Source: Prosthecobacter dejongeii (lineage in GTDB: Bacteria; Verrucomicrobiota; Verrucomicrobiia; Verrucomicrobiales; Verrucomicrobiaceae). Taken from it: a stretch of 64,000 nt of DNA. The stretch covers positions 124,001-188,000 of the forward strand of contig NZ_JACHIF010000005.1 in NCBI RefSeq assembly GCF_014203045.1, read 5' to 3'. Below are positions 52,477-59,206 of the stretch, piece after piece (the first letter of the stretch is position 1; each line of letters opens with the position of its first letter). The translations under genes were made by a program, and so were the position numbers. The notes beneath the pieces were generated by a model. It was given only the letters and a program-made list of their open reading frames with translations. It had not been told where the DNA came from and ran no database searches.

Positions 52477-53222
52477 ATGCACTGGCCATCTCGGGGGCTT
52501 TGTTCATCGGCCTATCGCTTGGGTTGACGGGGGCGGGAGGTAGCATCATCACCCTGCCGGTGCTGGTGTATTTGGCGGGCCTGCCAGCGAAGCAGGCTGT
52601 GGGCGTTAGCCTTTTTGTGGTGGGCATCGCCGCGTTGCTGGGTGCGGTGCAGCGTGCACGAACGGGAGAATTTCATGCACGTGCAGCACTTCTGTTTGCC
52701 CTTTCAGGCATGGCTGGGGCCACCGTGGGCGCACGGTTCACATCCTGGGTGCCTGCACCGATTTTGATGATGCTTTTCGCGCTGCTGATGCTGACCGTGG
52801 CGCTGAATATGTGGTTAGGCCGAGCGGAGAGATTCACTCTTCCTGCGGAATGTCGTCCGCTTCGCTGCCTGCTGGCTGGGACGGGCGTAGGGCTGTTCAC
52901 CGGGTTCATCGGGGTCGGCGGGGGATTTATGCTGGTGCCTGCCTTGATCAAATTTGCCCGCCTGCCGCAGCGGACTGCGACGGGGACATCCTTGGCCGTG
53001 ATCGCCTTCAACTCAGCCGCAGGCTTTTTCAGTCACATGGGCGAGGCGCCTGTGTATTGGCCGCTGGCTCTGCTGTTTTCCGGGATGGCGGGAGTGGGTG
53101 TGCTCCTGGGTAGTTTTTTTGCTAGCCGTCTGCCGGTGAAAAAACTGCAGCGGGGTTTTGCCCTCCTGGTTTTCGCCACCGGGGTCTATGTGCTGTGGCA
53201 AAATGGGCTTTCTTTGGTTTAA
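52473..53222 (+). CDS. Sulfite exporter TauE/SafE family permease
   Basis: 249 residues from the ATG at 52473, with seven or eight hydrophobic segments. Conserved repeats GLSLGLTGAGGSIITLPVLVYLAGL and GTGVGLFTGFIGVGGGFMLVPALIKFARLPQRTATGTSLAVIAFNSAAGF are the two inverted halves of the family. TauE/SafE proteins export sulfite, thiosulfate or sulfoacetate. As last gene of the sulfur operon it can remove the sulfite made by the dioxygenase. Confidence 0.93.
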   Translation: MNALAISGALFIGLSLGLTGAGGSIITLPVLVYLAGLPAKQAVGVSLFVVGIAALLGAVQRARTGEFHARAALLFALSGMAGATVGARFTSWVPAPILMMLFALLMLTVALNMWLGRAERFTLPAECRPLRCLLAGTGVGLFTGFIGVGGGFMLVPALIKFARLPQRTATGTSLAVIAFNSAAGFFSHMGEAPVYWPLALLFSGMAGVGVLLGSFFASRLPVKKLQRGFALLVFATGVYVLWQNGLSLV

Positions 53223-53235
53223 TGTTCTTCACGCC

Positions 53236-53520
53236 ATGGAAGACGAGGAACCTATCCGCATCCCCATCACCAACGAGCTGGACCTGCACACTTTCCGGCC
53301 CAGTGAGGTGGGGGATCTGTTGGTGGACTACCTGGGCGAATGCCAGAAGCTGGGCATCCGGAACGTGCGCGTCATTCATGGCAAAGGCACCGGCACGCTG
53401 CGCATCGGTGTGCATGCCGCCCTGGATAAAATGGAAATCGTCGAAGGCTGGACCTGGCCCGCCGGGGAGAGATCCGGCGGCTGGGGTGCGACGTGGGTGC
53501 AGGTGAAAGGGCTCACCTGA
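53236..53520 (+). CDS. Smr-domain protein
   Basis: 94 residues from the ATG at 53236 (MEDEEPIRIPITNELDLH). An isolated Smr domain with LDLHTFRPSEVGDLLVDYL and VRVIHGKGTGTLRIGVHAALDKM, the signature LDxH and HGxGxG motifs, is followed by GGWGATWVQVKG. Smr domains of this type often have nuclease activity or bind RNA/DNA; stand-alone versions resemble SmrA-like proteins. It starts 13 bp after the TauE stop on the same strand, so it may be read through. Confidence 0.9.
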   Translation: MEDEEPIRIPITNELDLHTFRPSEVGDLLVDYLGECQKLGIRNVRVIHGKGTGTLRIGVHAALDKMEIVEGWTWPAGERSGGWGATWVQVKGLT

Positions 53521-53563
53521 AAGCCAACTTGCTTTGCAGTGACCTTCCGATTAAACTCCGTCC

Positions 53564-53827
53564 ATGACAAAGAGTGTAGTATCTCAAGAAGACCTGTTGG
53601 ATCCCTTTGTCGGCATGATGGATGCTGAGGCTGCCAGGGCCATTTTGAGTCTGAAATCCTCACCGGAGATGCAAGATCGTGCCGAGGTGATGGCACACAA
53701 GTCACGTGAAGGACAACTCACGCAGGAAGAACAACGTCAATATGAATCCTATGCAGATACTGTAGCGATGATCTCCCTGATGCAGGCACATGCAAGACGA
53801 GTTTTACGTCAGGCCGGCAAACTGTGA
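53564..53827 (+). CDS. Small helical protein paired with HNH nuclease
   Basis: 87 residues, helical and charged, with EAARAILSLKSSPEMQDRAEVMAHKSREGQLTQEEQRQYESYADTVAMISLMQAHARRVLRQ. No known domain by eye, though proteins of this pattern (EGQLTxEE...YE.Y) recur in front of HNH genes in planctomycetes, cyanobacteria and verrucomicrobia as I recall. Stop and the HNH start overlap as TGATG, so they are translated together. The pair looks less GC-rich than its neighbours. Function unknown; an antitoxin-like or accessory role is possible. Confidence 0.7.
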   Translation: MTKSVVSQEDLLDPFVGMMDAEAARAILSLKSSPEMQDRAEVMAHKSREGQLTQEEQRQYESYADTVAMISLMQAHARRVLRQAGKL

Positions 53828-54228
53828 TGGAGCCAGCAATTCGTCAGCTTGTCTGGCAGCGAGCCGCCCGTCGTTGCGAATATTGTCGTCTCAAACAAGA
53901 GCATGAGTTGGCTCAGCGTTTTCATGTAGAGCACATCATCGCCCTGCAACATCGCGGAGAGAGTGCTGTGGAAAATCTGGCGTTGTCTTGTGCCAAATGC
54001 AATGCCTACAAAGGGCCCAATTTAACCTCGCGAGATCCTGACACAGGAAAAGTTGAGGAGCTGTTTCATCCTCGAAATCATCGTTGGGAAGATCATTTCT
54101 GCATGAATGGGCCGAGAATTCTCGGTATCACCGCGACGGGGAGGACGACTGTTTGGCTCCTGCAAATGAATAGCGCACGCCGATTGGCGCTCCGGCAAGT
54201 GTTGATTGAGGATGGAGACTGGGACTGA
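53827..54228 (+). CDS. HNH endonuclease
   Basis: 133 residues from the ATG at 53827; a GTG one codon earlier is also possible. HNH motif: two zinc knuckles CEYCRLKQ and CAKCNAYKGPN frame FHVEHIIALQHRGESAVENLALS, which holds the catalytic His and Asn. The C-terminus is a conserved-looking DPDTGKVEELFHPRNHRWEDHF...GITATGRTTVWLLQMN. Similar small nucleases are found with an upstream helical partner. Natural target unknown. The start overlaps the partner gene. Confidence 0.85.
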   Translation: MEPAIRQLVWQRAARRCEYCRLKQEHELAQRFHVEHIIALQHRGESAVENLALSCAKCNAYKGPNLTSRDPDTGKVEELFHPRNHRWEDHFCMNGPRILGITATGRTTVWLLQMNSARRLALRQVLIEDGDWD

Positions 54229-54307
54229 GCGCACCCGCCAATGAGGCTGCAACAATGCGTGCTCACGCTTGCCCGCGCACGGCTCCCGTTTACCATGGGC
54301 GCTTCCC

Positions 54308-56614
54308 ATGTCTCACGCCGTCCTCAGCCTCCTCAAAGAAAGCCGTCACCCCATGCGCATTGACCTCATCGGCGTGGCCGGGTCGGGCATGAGTGGGCTG
54401 GCCTCCCTGCTGCTGGCCCTGGGGCATAAGGTCAATGGATCGGACAAAGTCACCACGCTGGAGACGGATCGGCTGGTGAAGCTGGGACTGAATTTCTTTT
54501 CCCCCCATTCTGAAAAGGAAGTGGAAGAGTGCGACATGGTCATCTACTCCAGCGCCATCAAGCCTGGGAACGTGGCCTATGAGGCGGCCTACAAGCAGGG
54601 CATCCCCCTGGTGCGCCGGGCCGAGGCCCTGGCCGCCGTGATGGCCCATAAGAAGGGCGTGGTCGTAGGCGGCACCCATGGCAAGACCACCACCTCCGCC
54701 CTCACTGCCCACGTTTTGCGCCAGGGCGGCCTGAAACCCAGTCACTACGTGGGGGCGGAAATCCCTATTCTGGGGGCCAATGCGCACTGGGACCCCGAGG
54801 GCGAACTCTTCGTGGCTGAAGGCGATGAAAGCGACGGTACGCTGGTGAACTTCCACCCGGAGCATTCCATCATCCTGAACATCGAGGCCGAGCACCTGGA
54901 CTTTTACGATGGCATCGAGGCCATCAAAGACGTGTTCCGCCGGCTGCTGTCCCAGACCCCTGGGCACTGGGTGCACTGTGCGGAAGATCCCGTGGCACGG
55001 GAAGTCTGTGCGGGCCCTCAGGGCGTGAGCTACGGCTGGTCTCGCGACTTTGATTTCTCCGCCAACATCCTGGCCATGAAGCCGGACCATTCGGACTTCG
55101 AAGTGTATCAAAAGAATACTTTGTTAGGCGTCGCGACCCTGGGAATCCCCGGCAAGCACAATGTCTCGAACGCTCTCGCCGCCATCGCTTTGGCCACTCG
55201 GCTGGGCGTGCCGTTTGAAAACATCCAGCATGCGTTGAAAAGCTTTCGCGGGGCGAAACGCCGCTTTGAGATCCGTCACAGTGGCGAGCGCTTCACCGTA
55301 GTGGATGACTACGGCCATCACCCCAGCGAGATTGCAGCCACGCTGGCCACGGCCAAGGGATTGCAGCCAAAGCGCATCGTCTGCCTCTTTCAGCCACACC
55401 GGTACAGCCGCACGCAACTGCTAAAGAAAGAGTTTGGCGCGAGCTTTGGTGACGTGGACGAACTTTTTGTTACGGACGTTTATGCGGCCAGTGAAAAGCC
55501 GCTGCCTGGTGTCAGTGGTGAGACGATCGTGGAAGAAGTGAAAGCGCAATCCGCCGCCAAAGCCCAGTCCACGCCGACCCTGCTCCTGTCTCGCGACAAG
55601 GTGGGAAATGCGCTGCGGCCAGGAGATCTGCTCATCACGCTCGGTGCAGGAAACGTGCATGAAGTGGGGCGCTGCATTGCCAAGGACCTGCCTGTTTTGG
55701 AGCAACTGTGGGCGCTTTTGGAAGATCACGGCGGCGGTGCAGCGCGGCTGTATGAACCGATGAATCGCCACACCACCTTCCTCATCGGCGGCCCAGCCCA
55801 GTATTGGGTGGAGCCACGGACCGTGGAGGGTTTTGCCGAGATCGTTCGTTACCTGCGCTCCCAGTCGGTGCCCATTCGCGTTATCGGGCGCGGGTCAAAT
55901 CTACTGGTCAAAGATGGTGGCATTCGCGGTGCAGTGATCCATCCGGCCAAAGGGGACTTCGAAGAGGTGCGTGTGGAAGGGCAGACCCTCATTGTTGGAG
56001 TCGGCGCACGGTTGAAAAAGATCGCCAGTGCGGCCCGCAATGCTGGGCTGGGTGGGTTTGAATGGATGGAGGGTGTGCCTGGAAATCTGGGCGGTGCCAT
56101 CCGCATGAACGCCGGGGCCATGGGCACAGAAACGTTCGACCAAATCGTCAGCGTGCGATTCATTGATACCGATGGCCAGATCAAAGAAAAGCCTCTGGCT
56201 GAGATCGTGCATCACTACCGCAACGTGCCGGAATTTGAAGAGCGCTACATCGTCTCTGCCGTGCTGAAAGGCAGTCCCGCTCCCCAGGCCGAGATTGATG
56301 CGAAACTCGCCGCCTCTCATCAAAAGCGCCGCACCAGCCAGCCCGTGGGGGCGAGCGCAGGTTGTGCCTTCAAGAACCCGGAAGTCTGCGGGGCAGGCAA
56401 GCTCATTGACGAACTGGGCCTCAAAGGTCGCAGCGTCGGCGCCGCCATCGTTTCCGACATCCATGGCAACTTCATCGTCAACAGCGGCGGTGCTACCGCC
56501 CGTGAAGTCCTCGACCTCGTCGCCGAGATCCAGGAGATCGCCCAGCGTGAGCGCGGCGTGCAGTTGGAGATGGAGGTCAAGGTGATCGGCGAAGACCAGC
56601 CGATGGGGATGTGA
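54308..56614 (+). CDS. murC-murB: Fused UDP-N-acetylmuramate--L-alanine ligase / UDP-N-acetylmuramate dehydrogenase (MurC-MurB)
   Basis: 768 residues from the ATG at 54308 (MSHAVLSLLKESRHPMRIDLIG); an ATG at 54353 would remove 15. MurC part (about 10-460): IGVAGSGMSGLASLL, ATP loop GGTHGKTTTSAL, EGDESDGTL, GIPGKHNVSNALAAIALA and DDYGHHPSEI. MurB part (about 480-768): VIGRGSNLLVKDGGIRG, EGVPGNLGGAIRMNAGAMG, then SAGCAFKNPE, where the usual catalytic Ser is Cys686, and AAIVSDIHGNFIVN. The fusion carries two cytoplasmic steps of UDP-MurNAc-L-Ala synthesis. It lies 45 kb from ddl and ftsQAZ, the usual neighbours of these genes. Confidence 0.96.
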   Translation: MSHAVLSLLKESRHPMRIDLIGVAGSGMSGLASLLLALGHKVNGSDKVTTLETDRLVKLGLNFFSPHSEKEVEECDMVIYSSAIKPGNVAYEAAYKQGIPLVRRAEALAAVMAHKKGVVVGGTHGKTTTSALTAHVLRQGGLKPSHYVGAEIPILGANAHWDPEGELFVAEGDESDGTLVNFHPEHSIILNIEAEHLDFYDGIEAIKDVFRRLLSQTPGHWVHCAEDPVAREVCAGPQGVSYGWSRDFDFSANILAMKPDHSDFEVYQKNTLLGVATLGIPGKHNVSNALAAIALATRLGVPFENIQHALKSFRGAKRRFEIRHSGERFTVVDDYGHHPSEIAATLATAKGLQPKRIVCLFQPHRYSRTQLLKKEFGASFGDVDELFVTDVYAASEKPLPGVSGETIVEEVKAQSAAKAQSTPTLLLSRDKVGNALRPGDLLITLGAGNVHEVGRCIAKDLPVLEQLWALLEDHGGGAARLYEPMNRHTTFLIGGPAQYWVEPRTVEGFAEIVRYLRSQSVPIRVIGRGSNLLVKDGGIRGAVIHPAKGDFEEVRVEGQTLIVGVGARLKKIASAARNAGLGGFEWMEGVPGNLGGAIRMNAGAMGTETFDQIVSVRFIDTDGQIKEKPLAEIVHHYRNVPEFEERYIVSAVLKGSPAPQAEIDAKLAASHQKRRTSQPVGASAGCAFKNPEVCGAGKLIDELGLKGRSVGAAIVSDIHGNFIVNSGGATAREVLDLVAEIQEIAQRERGVQLEMEVKVIGEDQPMGM

Positions 56615-56616
56615 CC

Positions 56617-57255
56617 GGGCGGCGTGGCCGAGAAGAGTGAGCGAAGGCTTTATTGTGCAACCACCCCGCTGGCATCCCTGCCGGGATGCGACGGTGAGTG
56701 GGGGTGTTTTGGCCTAACCAGGGGTGCGTTCGCTAAGGCTCACTTACCTCTGGCTACCGGCTGCGATGCCTCCGGCATCGGAGTGTTTTGGGATCGCAAA
56801 GCCGATGGGCATGTAATTGGGGGGCTGGCCGAGGAGGGCGAGTAAAGGCTTGATTGTGCAACCACCCTGCTGGCATCCCTGCCGGGATGTGACGGTGAGT
56901 GGGTGTGTTTTGGCCTAACCAGGGGTGCGTTCGCTAGGGCTCACTTACCCCTGGCTACCCGCTGTGATGCCTCTGGCATCGGGGAAGCTGTGGGATCGCA
57001 AAGCCAATGGGCATGTGATTGGGCGGCTTGGCCGAGGAGAGCGAGCGAAGGTCATGTGGGATGCTCACCCCTCTGGCATCCCTGCCGGGATGCGACGGTG
57101 AGTGCGCATGTTTTGGCCTAACCAGGGGTGCGTTCGCTAGGGCTCACTACTTCTGGCTACCCGCTGCGATGCCTCCGGCATCGGGGAAGCTGTGGCATTG
57201 CAAAGCCGATGAGGATGTGATTGCGCGGCTTGGCCGGGGAGAGTGAGCGAAGGTC
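56617..57255 (+). repeat. Three tandem copies of a 202-bp hairpin-rich repeat plus a partial fourth
   Basis: Units begin at 56617, 56819, 57021 and 57223 (start of the partial fourth), i.e. a regular 202-bp step. Each unit opens GGC(G/T)TGGCCGAG(G/A)AG and contains three self-complementary pieces: GCATCCC-TGCC-GGGATGC, CCAGGGGT...ACCCCTGG and GATGCC-TCC-GGCATC. It starts 3 bp after the murC-murB stop and covers most of the 685-bp gene-free stretch 56615-57299. Short frames inside it are not believed to be coding. Confidence 0.85.
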
Positions 57256-57299
57256 TTTGTGGAATTCACGCCGCGGGCGCTCTCCGTCGTCACGTGCCC

Positions 57300-57650
57300 T
57301 CACATCACGGCCACTTTCTCCGCTCTCGCTGAAAAATGTTCCTGATGGCTCACCGTCCAGTGGTGGATGTCCATGACGATGACCATCACGGTGCGGCCCC
57401 AATCGGTCAGGGAGTACTCCACCAGTTTCACGCGGCCCTCTTGAAAGTCGCGCCGCTGGATGAGGCCATCCGCCTCCATTTCCCGGAGCCGCTGAGTGAG
57501 CATTTTTTGGGTGATGCCCGTCAGGCGGCGCAGGAGTTGCCCGTGGCGTTGCGGGCAGGCATCCAGCTCGCGCAGCAGGACGACCTTCCAACGGCCGCCG
57601 ATCATGCGCAGCAACTCTTCCACATGGCATTGCACTCGGGGTTCCTTCAT
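57300..57650 (-). CDS. HxlR-family transcriptional regulator
   Basis: 116 residues. HxlR winged helix: CHVEELLRMIGGRWKVVLLRELDA with the N-terminal Cys, RHGQLLRRLTGITQKMLTQRLREMEADGLIQRRDF (recognition helix) and VEYSLTDWGRTVM. The family responds to thiol stress, aldehydes or quinones, often through the conserved N-terminal Cys (here in QCHVEEL). It faces the isochorismatase gene, with a perfect palindrome between them. Confidence 0.93.
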   Translation of the reverse strand: MKEPRVQCHVEELLRMIGGRWKVVLLRELDACPQRHGQLLRRLTGITQKMLTQRLREMEADGLIQRRDFQEGRVKLVEYSLTDWGRTVMVIVMDIHHWTVSHQEHFSARAEKVAVM

Positions 57651-57693
57651 ACTCGCTTTTAAAGCATGGTCGGGGGTGGGAGCGCAAGCAGGG

Positions 57694-57713
57694 TAGGCAC
57701 TTTTTTGTGCCTA
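57694..57713. promoter_or_regulatory. Palindrome TAGGCAC-TTTTTT-GTGCCTA, probable HxlR operator
   Basis: 7-bp perfect inverted arms separated by six T, in the 138-bp region between the divergent HxlR and isochorismatase starts. Position and symmetry fit an autoregulatory operator for a dimeric HxlR protein. Confidence 0.65.
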
Positions 57714-57788
57714 ATTGTGCGGTTTTTGTTTTCGCGGCAGAATGGCTGTCCTTTCGGGTAAATAAACAGCATCACCCTTTGTGTTACC

Positions 57789-58466
57789 ATGAGTCACTAT
57801 CACCAACTCTTCACGGCTGAGGATACGGCCGTGGTTTTCATTGACCATCAGCCGCAGATGACCTTCGGCGTCGCGAACATTGATCGCGCCACCTTGATCA
57901 ACAATGTCACCCTCCTGGCCAAAGTGGCGAAGGAATTTAACGTCCCCACCGTGCTCACCGCCGTGGAGACGGAGTCCTTCAGCGGCTACATTTGGCCTCA
58001 GCTTCTGGATGTGTTCCCTGGCCAGCCCATCGTGGAGCGAACCTCCATGAATTCCTGGGACGATGCTGGCTTTCGCGCGGCCATTGAAGCGACGGGGAAA
58101 AAGAACATTCTCATGACTGGGCTGTGGACGGAGGTGTGTGTGACCTGGCCCACGATTGAGATGATCGGCGCAGGCTACAACATTTACGTGGTGGAGGACT
58201 GCTGCGGGGCCACTTCCCCTGCCGCGCATGAGGCCGCCATGAGCCGCATGGTCCAGGCCGGGGCCACCCGTCTCACCACGATCCCCGCGCTGTTGGAATG
58301 GCAACGCGACTGGAAAAACCGTGGGCATTACAACAACCTCATGGACATCCTCAAATCTCAAGGCGGTGCCTATGGCGTCGGTGTGGAATATGCCTACACC
58401 ATGGTGCACAAGGCCCCTCAATCTGCCCAAGTACCCCAGGTGGTGACCGGCGGGCTGAAACATTGA
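57789..58466 (+). CDS. Isochorismatase-family hydrolase (YcaC-like)
   Basis: 225 residues of the cysteine-hydrolase fold. Catalytic residues visible: Asp in VVFIDHQPQMTF, Lys near ATGKKNILMTG and Cys in GLWTEVCVTWPTIEM. Position matches the D-K-C triad; the rest (VVEDCCGATSPAAHEAAMSRMVQAGATRLTTIPALLEWQ) resembles YcaC and related hydrolases of unknown substrate. It is probably controlled by the divergent HxlR regulator. A large hairpin follows its stop. Confidence 0.92.
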   Translation: MSHYHQLFTAEDTAVVFIDHQPQMTFGVANIDRATLINNVTLLAKVAKEFNVPTVLTAVETESFSGYIWPQLLDVFPGQPIVERTSMNSWDDAGFRAAIEATGKKNILMTGLWTEVCVTWPTIEMIGAGYNIYVVEDCCGATSPAAHEAAMSRMVQAGATRLTTIPALLEWQRDWKNRGHYNNLMDILKSQGGAYGVGVEYAYTMVHKAPQSAQVPQVVTGGLKH

Positions 58467-58485
58467 TCCTCTCCACATCGGCAGG

Positions 58486-58535
58486 GAGTGGAAGGATGAA
58501 GCCAGCGGCTAGCCGCTGCGGCCTTCTTTCCACTC
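58486..58535 (+). terminator. Nested palindromic hairpin after isochorismatase gene
   Basis: Outer arms GAGTGGAA and TTCCACTC enclose GAAG/CTTC and a perfect 16-bp palindrome CAGCGGCTAGCCGCTG (58503-58518). It lies 20 bp after the stop and 30 bp before the next gene. It lacks a strong T-run but is the most stable structure in this gap. Confidence 0.5.
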
Positions 58536-58565
58536 TCCTTCTTTACTCCCGCCCCGCGTTTCATC

Positions 58566-59099
58566 ATGAGCATCCATGTTGCCATCACCCGCCACGTCCG
58601 CCCCGGTAGCGAGGCTGAGTTTGAACAAAGGCTCAGCCGATTTGCCCAACGTTCGCTTGAGATCCCGGGCACACGTGGAGTGCAGATGCTGCATCCCGCC
58701 CCCGGCGCAAAAAATGCCGAGTACGGCATCCTGCGCACCTTTGCCAGCGCGGCAGATCGGGATGCGTTTTACACCTCCTCGGCCTACTTGGACTGGGAAA
58801 AAGAGATCGCCCACCTCACCGATGGCGCGCCCGTGTTCCGGGACCTGCATGGGCTGGAGGCCTGGTTTCGCCAGCCTGATGCACCGCGCCCACCCCGGTG
58901 GAAGATGGCGCTGGCCACCTGGGCGGGGGTTTATCCCACCAGCTTATTGTTAGGCCTATTGTTAGCCCCACACCTGCACACGCTGCCCCGGCCCCTGTCC
59001 GCCCTCGTCATCTCCGGCTGCATGGTGGTGGCCCTCACCTGGCTGGTGATGCCAGTCGTGACTAAGCTGCTGCACCGTTGGCTGCACCCGCAGGAGTAA
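58566..59099 (+). CDS. ABM-domain (antibiotic biosynthesis monooxygenase) protein with membrane tail
   Basis: 177 residues. N-terminal ABM-type ferredoxin-like domain (about 1-95): ITRHVRPGSEAEFEQRLSRFAQRS, GVQMLHPAP and YGILRTFASAADRDAFYTSSAYLDWEKEI. The C-terminus has two membrane segments (about 115-133 and 143-165, SLLLGLLLAPHLHTL and LVISGCMVVALTWLVMPVV). This layout matches YgiN-like membrane versions whose function is not known. It lies 100 bp after the isochorismatase gene on the same strand, beyond the hairpin. Confidence 0.82.
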   Translation: MSIHVAITRHVRPGSEAEFEQRLSRFAQRSLEIPGTRGVQMLHPAPGAKNAEYGILRTFASAADRDAFYTSSAYLDWEKEIAHLTDGAPVFRDLHGLEAWFRQPDAPRPPRWKMALATWAGVYPTSLLLGLLLAPHLHTLPRPLSALVISGCMVVALTWLVMPVVTKLLHRWLHPQE

Positions 59100-59206
59100 G
59101 GCATAGGCGCTTTTAAATTCAGATTGGATTCTTCTTTTGGTTAGGCGGTGGGCGCTGATTCAGGCATGAGCCCCCCTTGGTTAAATCTTCACGCACTCTC
59201 ACTTCG

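Noticed and set aside
56624-57246. Three short frames inside the tandem repeat (72-75 codons)
   Set aside because: They arise from the repeat unit itself in different frames, with no ribosome site and no consistent reading frame between copies.
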